From Prolixibacteraceae bacterium (GTDB lineage Bacteria > Bacteroidota > Bacteroidia > Bacteroidales > Prolixibacteraceae), in the NCBI GenBank assembly GCA_018648265.1, contig JABGRN010000028.1, positions 1 through 51,659 of the forward strand: 51,659 bases of DNA. Direction: 5' to 3'. Below are positions 1 through 7,331 of the stretch, one piece after another. How positions within the stretch are numbered: position 1 is the first letter of the stretch; the number at the start of each line of letters is the position of its first letter. The notes below the pieces were generated by a model. That model was not told where the DNA came from and ran no database searches. It saw nothing but the letters and a program-made list of their open reading frames with translations. A program made the position numbers and the translations under genes.

Positions 1-72
1 GGGAAACCGAAAGGGAGTACCTTCTTTTTATTATTTTAGTCGGACACTAGTGATATTTTTTCTAAAATTTGG

Positions 73-615
73 ATGATTTTTCTGTTTCTACTTTTAATAG
101 GGTTTCTTGTTTGGGGCATTTTCTATGTGGAAAATTTACAATCTAAAATCTCAATTTTAGGAATTGTTGCTCTAATTGTAGCTGCATTTACTTCTGTGTT
201 GACTGTTAGCATTAACAATAAAAAGGCGCAAGAGAGAGAATACGATTTGCATATTTTAAAAGAAAAACAAAAAGTATTTGAACACTTCTACAATTCGTAT
301 TTTGAAATGCTCTTCAATATTAAAAAGGGGAACAAAGGATTAACTCCAAAAGCTCAACAAGAAATGCTCCTTTTTAAAAAAGGATTGATGAATTGGGGAA
401 GTGAAAGGATTATTAGAAAATATTTAGAGTTTGACACAAAACTTATTGAAGGTCAAGGACAAACTGATAAGTTCAATATTCTAAAGGATGGTGATGATTT
501 CGTAAAAGATTTAAGAAAAGAGCTTGGATATAAAGATTCAAATAGAGTCAATATTATGTCTGTAATTTTAACACCAGAAGCTCGAAAAGATTTAATGGAA
601 AATGGAGTAATTTAA
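73..615 (+). CDS. Small membrane protein of unknown function
   Basis: I do not recognise this 180-residue protein. It begins with a hydrophobic segment (about residues 1-18) and a second one (about 27-48), joined by a short polar turn, so it is probably anchored in the inner membrane by a helical hairpin. A charged, Lys/Glu-rich cytoplasmic region of about 130 residues follows, with coiled-coil-like character around residues 50-75 (QEREYDLHILKEKQKVFEHF). No catalytic motif is visible. The ATG at 73 is the first in frame after a stop codon at 37-39. The gene stands alone on the plus strand, followed by a fold-back repeat and a terminator, and converges on the acyl-CoA dehydrogenase operon. This isolated position beside a structured repeat suggests an accessory gene, but that is inference. 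Confidence 0.7.
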   Translation: MIFLFLLLIGFLVWGIFYVENLQSKISILGIVALIVAAFTSVLTVSINNKKAQEREYDLHILKEKQKVFEHFYNSYFEMLFNIKKGNKGLTPKAQQEMLLFKKGLMNWGSERIIRKYLEFDTKLIEGQGQTDKFNILKDGDDFVKDLRKELGYKDSNRVNIMSVILTPEARKDLMENGVI

Positions 616-843
616 AAAGATAAATAAAGCCTAGCAGATAACAAAGTGTCATATGTAACGTGGGTTTCAGCGGTTTTTTGGGCTGCGGCTCGTTGTGGCA
701 ACACCGCCAATTCATCTTTGACGATTGACGGCCCGCCAGCTGGCGGATGAAATATTAAATAACCGAATTGGCTCCGTGCGTGTTTGAAAGTTTCGTACTT
801 CTAATCCCACATTACACATACACAAACCGGTATGATTAACTCA
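616..843. repeat. Fold-back noncoding element with nested inverted repeats
   Basis: This non-coding stretch follows the small membrane protein gene. The outer imperfect inverted repeat is 646-667 against 803-823 (GTGTCATATGTAACGTGGG-type arm, about 17 of 20 positions matching). A perfect 8-bp inner pair GCCAATTC/GAATTGGC lies at 706-713 and 765-772, and a 14-bp perfect palindrome (CCGCCAGCTGGCGG) at 733-746. GC content is clearly above the flanks. The outer shape, starting shortly after a stop codon with ATAACAAAG, recalls integron attC sites or a MITE. However, no GTTRRRY core is visible at the right end, so the identity is open. Confidence 0.6.
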
Positions 844-875
844 AAAAGCCACCCTTTCAAAAAAAGATGGCTTTT
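844..875. terminator. Bidirectional intrinsic terminator
   Basis: An 8-bp stem AAAAGCCA (844-851) / TGGCTTTT (868-875) lies between two convergent genes. The A-rich left flank and T-rich right flank allow termination on both strands: for the small membrane protein gene on plus and the acyl-CoA dehydrogenase operon on minus. Confidence 0.75.
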
Positions 876-980
876 CGTAATTCAATAAAATATTTTAAAA
901 ATCAGGTTCTAAATTGAATTTATTTCCCATTACAATTCAATCCAGTAAAACAAATTTGTTTTAACTATTCAGTACTATTC

Positions 981-2756
981 CTAAAAACAATACTTATTTT
1001 CTTCAATCATTTTATTTGCAATTCGCTGTCGTGCATTTTTTACATTTACACCTTTTACACAACTGTAATGCGAAATTCCATTCATAAATAGTTTATTTTC
1101 ATCGGCATCTTCGATAAACGAATTAACACAATCTTTTGCCTCTTTGCGGATATATTCCGCAGTATCATAAACAAGAACTTCAAGCATATCTTTGTTTAAG
1201 GCAGCATCTTGTTCAAGAATCTCGTCTTTCTTTTTTACACGAAGTACTACCGATTCAGCCACATAAATTCTCATTACAATGTTCGAAATATTGGTGAGAA
1301 TTTCCTGTTCGTTCATCATTTTACGGCCAAATTTTTCTGACACTGCTTTTAATAACATTTTGCCAATCGATTTAAAATTTTCGATCGATGCCATTTTGTT
1401 TTCATAGTAACCTTCTTCACAACAACTACAGCCATTCAGATTTTCCAGTCCAGCAATAATTGCTTCGCCTTGTCCGTATAAATCGTAATCTTTTTTCGCG
1501 CCGCGTTTATTTAATGTATCGATGGTTACCAGACGGTTAATTTCGTTTGTCCCTTCAAAAATACGGTTGATCCTTGAATCGCGATAACCACGTTCGATAG
1601 GCATTTCAGCCGAATAACCCATTCCACCATGAATCTGAACACCTTCGTCAACAACATAATCCAGCATTTCTGAGCCATAAACTTTCAGGATTGCCGCTTC
1701 AATTGCATATTCTTCAAAAGCTTTAACAATTGCCTGTTCCTTTGTCAGGGTATCGGCATGAGCTTCAATAAATTCATCCACATTGCGACTTGTTCGATAC
1801 ACAGCCGATTCGTTGGCAAAGATTCGAATTGCCTGTTCGGCTAATTTATATTTAATGGCACCAAAAGTTGAAATGGATCTGCCAAATTGCTTTCTTTCGT
1901 TTGAATAATTCACCGACTGGTCAACGGCCATTTTAGCTGCACCAAGTACGCTACCTCCTAATTTAATACGTCCCATATGAAGAATATCGAGCGCAATACG
2001 AAATCCTTTTCCACGATCCCACAACATATTTTCAACCGGGACCAAACAATCTTCGAAAAAAATCTGACGGGTTGACGAACCTTTTATCCCCAGTTTCTTT
2101 TCTTCAGGATTGAATTTAATACCCGGAAAATCGCGTTCAACAATAAACGCACTTAAAACACGGTCGTTATCAATTTTAGCAAATACTATAAAAACATCGG
2201 CAAAGCCGGTATTTGTAATCCACATTTTTTGTCCATTCAGAATATAATGTTTCCCGTCTTCGCTCAAAACAGCTTTTGTTTTTCCTGAATTGGCATCGGA
2301 ACCTGCTCCCGGTTCAGTTAAACAATAAGCACCAGCCCACTCTCCTGTCGATAATTTGGGCATATATTTCGTTTTCTGTTCATCGTTTCCAAAATACAGG
2401 ATTGGCATTGAACCAATACCAGTGTGGCAAGAATAAGTTACTGCAAACGAATATGCCGAGCCCATCACTTCGCTCGACAACATTGACGTAACAAACGACT
2501 GTCCAAAACCCTCAAGTTCTTCAGGAGTCGAAATACCTAACAAACCAAGCTCACCTGCTTTGTCGAACAAACCACGAACAAAACCTTCTTCTTGTTTATC
2601 AATCCTGTCGAGATTTGGCATTACTTCAGTATCCAAAAAATCGCGGCAGGTATCTGCAATCATTTGTTGTTCTTCGTCAAATTCTTCGGGGATGAAAATA
2701 TCCTTTGCATCAAGATCCTGGACCATAAATTCACCACCTTTAACTAACTTTTCCAT
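981..2756 (-). CDS. Acyl-CoA dehydrogenase, long VLCAD-like form
   Basis: This FAD-dependent dehydrogenase (591 aa) introduces the alpha,beta double bond into acyl-CoA and passes electrons to ETF. The core fold spans about residues 20-420: YCLTEPGAGSDA (144-155) and WITNTGFADVFIVF (179-192) belong to the FAD/substrate region. GGMGYSAEMPIERGYRDSR leads to RIFEGTNEI, whose Glu401 aligns with the catalytic base of MCAD/VLCAD. About 160 further residues form a C-terminal extension, as in VLCAD-type enzymes; ordinary bacterial family members have about 380 aa. It is the last gene of the etfB-etfA-FeS-CCG-acd array, so ETF encoded upstream is the obvious acceptor. The MEKLVKGGEF start is preferred over an internal Met at residue 11 because KGGEF precedes the core in homologues I know. 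Chain-length specificity cannot be read from sequence. Confidence 0.93.
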   Translation of the reverse strand: MEKLVKGGEFMVQDLDAKDIFIPEEFDEEQQMIADTCRDFLDTEVMPNLDRIDKQEEGFVRGLFDKAGELGLLGISTPEELEGFGQSFVTSMLSSEVMGSAYSFAVTYSCHTGIGSMPILYFGNDEQKTKYMPKLSTGEWAGAYCLTEPGAGSDANSGKTKAVLSEDGKHYILNGQKMWITNTGFADVFIVFAKIDNDRVLSAFIVERDFPGIKFNPEEKKLGIKGSSTRQIFFEDCLVPVENMLWDRGKGFRIALDILHMGRIKLGGSVLGAAKMAVDQSVNYSNERKQFGRSISTFGAIKYKLAEQAIRIFANESAVYRTSRNVDEFIEAHADTLTKEQAIVKAFEEYAIEAAILKVYGSEMLDYVVDEGVQIHGGMGYSAEMPIERGYRDSRINRIFEGTNEINRLVTIDTLNKRGAKKDYDLYGQGEAIIAGLENLNGCSCCEEGYYENKMASIENFKSIGKMLLKAVSEKFGRKMMNEQEILTNISNIVMRIYVAESVVLRVKKKDEILEQDAALNKDMLEVLVYDTAEYIRKEAKDCVNSFIEDADENKLFMNGISHYSCVKGVNVKNARQRIANKMIEENKYCF

Positions 2757-2813
2757 TATATTATATTTTATTGATTTGTTTTAATATCATTGCTGATTCT
2801 GTGATATATTTTA

Positions 2814-2958
2814 CCCCGTCCTTTAGGGCGGGGATTTCGCAATAACGTAGCCTACAAATCCGATTTTTGAGATTTTTGTAACTAACAAATTACAAAAATG
2901 TCAAAAATCGGATTGACTCCAGTGGTTCATTTGTTATGCCCCAACCTAAAGGATGGGG
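2814..2958. repeat. Paired REP-like hairpins flanking a central inverted repeat (BIME-like)
   Basis: Two 20-nt GC-rich hairpins lie in opposite orientation: 2814-2833 (CCCCGTCC-TTTA-GGGCGGGG) and 2939-2958, whose reverse complement matches the first at 17 of 20 positions. Between them a 24-nt inverted repeat, 2857-2880 against 2891-2914, pairs at 23 of 24 positions around a 10-nt loop. The structure lies between the CCG gene and the acyl-CoA dehydrogenase gene. Such outward-facing CCCC..GGGG hairpins resemble REP/BIME elements mobilised by Y1 (IS200/IS605 or RAYT) transposases; no transposase is in this window. Confidence 0.7.
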
Positions 2959-3000
2959 TTAAACATATCATGATTCTATTCAACTTTTGCATTAATTTTC

Positions 3001-3798
3001 TTATAATTTCAACGACATGGCTACAAGCTCCGCAATATCGTAATTTTTTATCTCTTCATTCTTATTTTTATATTTTAATCCGTCGGTCATCATTACCATA
3101 CAATACGGACAAGCAGTTGCGACAATATTTGCATTGGTTTCTAAAACATCTTCGGTACGCTCAATGAACACTTCTTTGTCGCCTTTTTCAGCCTCTTTAA
3201 ACATTTGTCCACCGCCGGCGCCACAACACAAAGCAAAACTTTTATTTCGCTTCATTTCAATTAAATTTGAAGGAATTGCTCCCAGCACTTTGCGCGGTGC
3301 ATTGTATTCGCCATTGGCACGTCCCAAATAACAAGGGTCGTGGTAGGTAATTTTTTGCTCTTTGAAAACATCTGAATCCAAGTTCAGCTTTCCCTCATCA
3401 ATTAATTGCTGCAGAAATTGAGAATGATGAATTACTTCGAATTTTGCACCGTAATCTGTGTATTCATTTTTGAATGTATTAAAAACATGCGGGTCGCAGG
3501 TAATCACTTTTTCAACTTCGTAACCCTCCAGTATTTCAATATTCATTAATGCCTGCATTTGGTACAGCATTTCGTTACCGGCACGGCGGGCAACATCACC
3601 ACTTGATGATTCTTCTGTTCCCAAAACAGCATAACTTATTCCTAAATGAGTAAGTATTTTCACAAAAGCCTGTGTTACTTTTTTATATCTATCGTCGAAA
3701 GCTCCGGCGCTACCTACCCAAAAAAGGTATTCCGGTTTTTCACCTTTCGCAAATAAGTCAGCCATTAACGGCACTTCCACTTTTATTTGTGTTGTCAT
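3001..3798 (-). CDS. CCG-domain Fe-S protein with degenerate N-terminal cluster motif
   Basis: This heterodisulfide-reductase-D/GlpC-like protein (265 aa) is probably the cytoplasmic subunit of a split ETF:quinone oxidoreductase (EMO type). The C-terminal CCG motif is intact: YHDPCYLG (Cys156), CCGAGGG (Cys191-192) and ACPYC (Cys230, Cys233). The N-terminal half aligns with a CCG domain, but the usual WVGC, ESCSGD and CPHC positions read WVGS (Ser30), ESSSGD (Ser65) and CDPHV (Asp102, Val105), so it should not hold a cluster. The start is placed at MTTQIK (3798) because homologues begin shortly before the VP..A.L..KGE..E.LFWVG segment. An upstream in-frame ATG at 3882 would add 28 residues encoded partly by a heptad repeat. 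It lies 231 bp after the membrane FeS gene. Assignment to EMO is by context. Confidence 0.85.
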   Translation of the reverse strand: MTTQIKVEVPLMADLFAKGEKPEYLFWVGSAGAFDDRYKKVTQAFVKILTHLGISYAVLGTEESSSGDVARRAGNEMLYQMQALMNIEILEGYEVEKVITCDPHVFNTFKNEYTDYGAKFEVIHHSQFLQQLIDEGKLNLDSDVFKEQKITYHDPCYLGRANGEYNAPRKVLGAIPSNLIEMKRNKSFALCCGAGGGQMFKEAEKGDKEVFIERTEDVLETNANIVATACPYCMVMMTDGLKYKNKNEEIKNYDIAELVAMSLKL

Positions 3799-3814
3799 TT
3801 TTAAGAATTTGGTT

Positions 3815-3840
3815 GGAAGACCGAAGACGGAAGCCGGAAG
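3815..3840. repeat. Short 7-bp tandem repeat
   Basis: The sequence reads GGAAGAC-CGAAGAC-GGAAGCC-GGAAG, about 3.7 copies of a 7-bp unit, between the membrane FeS gene and the CCG gene, just upstream of the chosen CCG start at 3798. It has no visible gene and probably arose by slippage. It falls inside the N-terminal extension that would result from the earlier ATG at 3882, which is one reason to reject that start. Confidence 0.7.
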
Positions 3841-4029
3841 TTTGAATACATTCTCAACAAGTCTTGTAATCCTCCTTTGCAATTATTTTAATATCGCTAT
3901 TTCAATGATAAATCTTTATATTATTAATCAGTCCTCATTCAAAACGTCATACAGTACTTGTTTCATTATCTTAACTAAAAATAACAGATTCCTAAATAAA
4001 TTAGTAATGACGTTCTTGCGCAAATCCTT

Positions 4030-5355
4030 TTACATCTGGTTCATAGTTATATCGTCTGCCCAAAGCATTCTATCATCCTGTGCAAACTGCCACGGGGCAC
4101 CATTATTTTCAATATTCGAAAAAATAGAGTTTAGTTCTGCCGGGGCAGCCGACTCTTCCATAACTATGTAACGGCGCATATCGAGAATAATAGCCGGTTG
4201 ATTTATATTAATCGGACATTCCTGTGCACAAGCATTACAAGTTGTGCAAGCCCACAATTCTTCGGCAGTAATATAATCACCGAGCAGTGCTTTATTATCT
4301 GTCCAGTCTTTTCCATTTTTAACCAAAGCCGGGCCCTTCTCTTTCATACGCTCGCGAACATTCATCACAATTTTACGAGGAGAAAGTAGCTTTCCGGTTA
4401 AATTGGCCGGGCAAACCGAAGTACAACGTCCACACTGCGTACAAGCCAGCGAGTCCATGTAATTTTTCCAGTTCACATCTTCCACATCCATTACACCAAA
4501 ACGTTCTATTGCCTCTTCCTCGCCTTCAGTAGGTTCAGCAAAAGCAGCATCTGGATCCATCATCAGTTTCACCTCTTTGGTAATACTTTCCATATTGGTC
4601 ATTTTTCCCAGCGGATTTAAATTGCTGAAGAAAACATTTGGAACCGACATAAAAACATGAAAGTGTTTTGAATAGGGCAAGTAATTGGCAAAAAAGAAAA
4701 TGCCAAGAATGTGTCCCCACCAATTTGCTTCGTGAAATAAATGAGCAGTTTCTGCCGACATCCCACCAAACCAAGATGCAAATATTTGACTCACCGGATA
4801 AATACCTATTATTTCATGGCCTGCCAAACCTGCATCAATCAGATAAAAAGTATTCATTCCCAAAAGAGTAATCATCAGAAATAAAATAATTGACAGTGCA
4901 ATGTTTGCGTCAACGTGCGATTTATGTTTCATCTCAACACCCCCGAAACGTTTCACATTCATTGCTATTCTACGAAATAGAAAAGCAACAATTAATAAAG
5001 CAATAACAAGTGCAAAGATATCGCCGAAAGCAAAAATTATATCGTAAGCAATTCCAAGAAATCCAAGTTCACGTTCAGTTCCGAATAACCCGTCGATTAC
5101 CATTTCGATACTCCCTACAAGGATTACCAAAAATCCCCACCAAACCAAAGCGTGCATAAATCCAATAACAGGGCGACGCATAATTTTTGTTTGACCAAAA
5201 GCAACTTTTAAAGTTACAGCAATTCTTTTCCCGAGATCTTTAACAGCAAAAGCAGGTTTAGTTAATTTAAAAAGCGCAATTAATTTTAGCGAGGTGTATG
5301 TAAAAACACCCAGTGTAATTAACAGCGAAATGGCAAATAAAATTTGTTTTATCAT
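4030..5355 (-). CDS. Membrane-bound 4Fe-4S protein, NarI-like plus ferredoxin domain (EMO-type)
   Basis: A 441-residue protein. The N-terminal half has about five or six membrane helices (residues 4-29, 64-85, 104-129, 152-174, 214-226) resembling the cytochrome b domain of nitrate reductase gamma. Histidines such as H68, H207 and H215 lie in or near helices and could bind haem. The C-terminal half has two 4Fe-4S motifs, CTQCGRCTSVCP (Cys305, 308, 311, 315) and CTTCNACAQECP (Cys370, 373, 376, 380), in the arrangement of HdrC/GlpC proteins. With the following CCG protein it rebuilds the domain order of one-chain ETF:menaquinone oxidoreductases. The likely role is to take electrons from reduced ETF and pass them to menaquinone. 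It follows etfA after a 121-bp gap holding a hairpin. Function is inferred from domain order and neighbours. Confidence 0.87.
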   Translation of the reverse strand: MIKQILFAISLLITLGVFTYTSLKLIALFKLTKPAFAVKDLGKRIAVTLKVAFGQTKIMRRPVIGFMHALVWWGFLVILVGSIEMVIDGLFGTERELGFLGIAYDIIFAFGDIFALVIALLIVAFLFRRIAMNVKRFGGVEMKHKSHVDANIALSIILFLMITLLGMNTFYLIDAGLAGHEIIGIYPVSQIFASWFGGMSAETAHLFHEANWWGHILGIFFFANYLPYSKHFHVFMSVPNVFFSNLNPLGKMTNMESITKEVKLMMDPDAAFAEPTEGEEEAIERFGVMDVEDVNWKNYMDSLACTQCGRCTSVCPANLTGKLLSPRKIVMNVRERMKEKGPALVKNGKDWTDNKALLGDYITAEELWACTTCNACAQECPININQPAIILDMRRYIVMEESAAPAELNSIFSNIENNGAPWQFAQDDRMLWADDITMNQM

Positions 5356-5445
5356 TAGGTTTGATTTTAGTCAAATGTAAAAGTAGTAAGTCAAAAGTAT
5401 TCAATTTTATTTTCACACGTGTCTATTTTCGACCAAAATATTGAA

Positions 5446-5478
5446 AAACTAAACAGGGCAATTTGCCCCGTTTAGTTT
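5446..5478 (-). terminator. Hairpin after etfA, possible intra-operon attenuator
   Basis: A 15-bp stem with one mismatch (AAACTAAACAGGGCA, 5446-5460, against 5464-5478) and a 3-nt ATT loop overlaps the etfA stop codon. On the minus strand it is followed by AGTTTTTC, giving a terminator-like U-run. It lies inside the array etfB-etfA / FeS-CCG-acd, so it may end or attenuate transcription after etfA. Confidence 0.6.
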
Positions 5479-6436
5479 ATTTATTTTTTGCTTCTTTGAT
5501 TGCTTCAGCAAGTGCCGGCAAAACTTTCATCGCATCGCCAACAATTCCGTAATCTGAGCTTTCGAAAACCGGAGCATCTGCATCGTTGTTAATTGCAACA
5601 ATACATTTAGATGAACTAATACCTGCCATGTGCTGAATTGCTCCCGAGATACCAGCGGCAATGTACAAGTTTGGAGCAATAATTTTACCGGTTTGTCCGG
5701 TGTGCTCTTCGTGAGGTCTCCAACCTTCGTCAGAAACCGGACGTGAACAAGCAGTTCCAGCACCCAAAACTTCAGCCAAATCTTCAATTACTCCCCAGTT
5801 GTCTGCAGATTTCAAACCACGTCCACCTGAAACAACCATTTCGGCATCATTCAATAAAATTTTACCGGTTTGTTTCTGAACATCTTTAACAACTGTTTTT
5901 GCATCGCTTACATCGGCTGCGAAAGTTTCAATTGTTGCAGCGCCGCCCTTTTCAATTACTTCGAATGAATTTTGAGAGAGTGTTAAAATTTTAACATCGG
6001 TTTTCAAAACTACATTTGCCTTAGCTTTTCCTGAGAAAACCTTTTTAGAAACGGTAAATGGATTGGTTGAAACAGGAAGTTTAATTAATCCTGCTCCAAC
6101 GGCAGCATTTAACTTAACCGACAAACGTGGTGCAATTGCTTTCCCTGTATTATTATGCGAAATAACTACAACTTTGGCATCTTCAGCTTTGGCAACCTCC
6201 GCCAAAATGCTGGTATAAACCTGATTATCTAAATTTGTATTTCCTTCAACCTTAATAACTTTTAACGCTCCAAAAGTTCCCAATCTATTTAATTCATCGT
6301 CTGCAACATCTCCAATAGAAACTGCTGTTACAGAAGTTCCAATCATCTCTGCAACTTTTGTTGCGTAGGACACCAATTCAAAAGATAATTTCTTAAAAAC
6401 TCCGTCCCAATTTTCGGTATATACTAATACTGACAT
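5477..6436 (-). CDS. etfA: Electron transfer flavoprotein, alpha subunit
   Basis: A 319-residue ETF alpha subunit that carries the FAD of the ETF heterodimer. The N-terminal alpha/beta domain (1-190) is followed by the FAD domain, with the motifs SGGRGLKSADNW, GACSRPVSDEGW-like, HTGQTGKIIAPNLYIAAGISGAIQH and SSKCIVAINND. The Arg of SRPV and the GQTGK and GISGAIQH stretches contact FAD in the family. It follows etfB by 26 bp and belongs to the operon ending in acyl-CoA dehydrogenase, so its likely donor is that dehydrogenase and its acceptor the membrane FeS/CCG pair. The genome context points to a non-bifurcating, beta-oxidation role, but this cannot be settled from sequence alone. Confidence 0.95.
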   Translation of the reverse strand: MSVLVYTENWDGVFKKLSFELVSYATKVAEMIGTSVTAVSIGDVADDELNRLGTFGALKVIKVEGNTNLDNQVYTSILAEVAKAEDAKVVVISHNNTGKAIAPRLSVKLNAAVGAGLIKLPVSTNPFTVSKKVFSGKAKANVVLKTDVKILTLSQNSFEVIEKGGAATIETFAADVSDAKTVVKDVQKQTGKILLNDAEMVVSGGRGLKSADNWGVIEDLAEVLGAGTACSRPVSDEGWRPHEEHTGQTGKIIAPNLYIAAGISGAIQHMAGISSSKCIVAINNDADAPVFESSDYGIVGDAMKVLPALAEAIKEAKNK

Positions 6437-6462
6437 TTTTTCAATTTTTTCAGGTGAATGAA

Positions 6463-7209
6463 TTAAAGAACTTTCGCTTCGTTTTGTAATAAATCAACCA
6501 ATTCGGCTACATTATCAGCATCAACCATTTTACAAGGTGGTTTTGGTGCTGGCAATTCGAATTCAACAAATTCGGTTAAACTTTCAACCTCAGCAGCAGG
6601 AACTACAGCCAACGGTTTTTTACGAGCCATCATAATTCCACGCATTGCTGCAATTCGTGCTTCTTTTGCAATACCTTTCTGAACAATTGCAACAAACGGA
6701 GTTGATACAGAAACCTGTTCTTTTCCACCATCAATATCGCGTGTTATATCAACATCACTTCCAGACAAATTAAGCCCCGAAACGGCTGACACTGAAGGAA
6801 TATCTAACATCTCGGCTAACATTCCACCAACCATAGAACCATTGTAATCACTCGATTCAATTCCAGAAAGAATAATATCAAAACCTTTATCTTTAATTGC
6901 TTCTGCCAACTGAGCAGCAACTGCATAAGCATCGGTTGCTTCCGCATCAACACGCATTGCATCATCGGCACCAATTGCCAAAGCTTTTCGCATGGTTGGT
7001 TCAACATCTTTTCCACCAACTGTAACCACAGAAACTGAACTTACAAGATTTCCAGCATCCTCTTTCAATTCCATGGCTCTTGTTAAAGCCAACTCGTCCC
7101 ATGGATTTATAATCCACTGTACTCCTGTTTTGTCGAAAGCTGCACCGTCACTAAATTTTACTTTTGTGGTAGTGTCCGGCACATTACCTAAACAAACTAC
7201 AATCTTCAT
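6463..7209 (-). CDS. etfB: Electron transfer flavoprotein, beta subunit
   Basis: A 248-residue ETF beta subunit, first gene of the electron-transfer operon. It has the family N-terminus MKIVVCLGNVPDTTTKVKF, the segment WIINPWDELALTRAMELKE, a nucleotide-binding stretch (GADDAMRVDAEATDAYAVAAQLA), and a C-terminal recognition-loop region with AARIAAMRGIMMARKKPL, typical of beta subunits that dock on acyl-CoA dehydrogenases. It pairs with EtfA, encoded 26 bp downstream. A Bacteroidota-type promoter lies about 90 bp upstream. Length and motifs match standard ETF beta proteins. Confidence 0.95.
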   Translation of the reverse strand: MKIVVCLGNVPDTTTKVKFSDGAAFDKTGVQWIINPWDELALTRAMELKEDAGNLVSSVSVVTVGGKDVEPTMRKALAIGADDAMRVDAEATDAYAVAAQLAEAIKDKGFDIILSGIESSDYNGSMVGGMLAEMLDIPSVSAVSGLNLSGSDVDITRDIDGGKEQVSVSTPFVAIVQKGIAKEARIAAMRGIMMARKKPLAVVPAAEVESLTEFVEFELPAPKPPCKMVDADNVAELVDLLQNEAKVL

Positions 7210-7301
7210 TTCTATTAATATTAATTATTATTTTGCTTTAATTATTTTTAACCATTAATCAAAAAAAGGCATATTTATCTTAATTAGAATAAATTGGTTG
7301 A

Positions 7302-7331
7302 CAAATATATAAAAGAGGTAAAAGAATCAAA
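7302..7331 (-). promoter_or_regulatory. Candidate promoter of the etfBA operon
   Basis: On the minus strand TTTG (7328-7331) is followed after 18 nt by TATATTTG (7302-7309), close to the Bacteroidota TTTG-N19-TAnnTTTG consensus. This would leave an A/T-rich leader of about 90 nt before the etfB ATG at 7209. Confidence 0.5.

Noticed and set aside
616-830. True integron attC site
   Set aside because: Outer arms and ATAACAAAG recall attC, but no GTTRRRY core or integrase gene is visible, so it is kept only as a fold-back element.
3799-3882. Longer CCG protein starting at 3882
   Set aside because: The 28 added residues have no family match and partly encode the heptad repeat; homologues begin near MTTQIK at 3798.
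3001-7209. ETF as a bifurcating complex
   Set aside because: The neighbours are a VLCAD-like dehydrogenase and an EMO-type membrane pair, with no bifurcating partner such as Bcd-linked ferredoxin gene; the quinone route is more likely.
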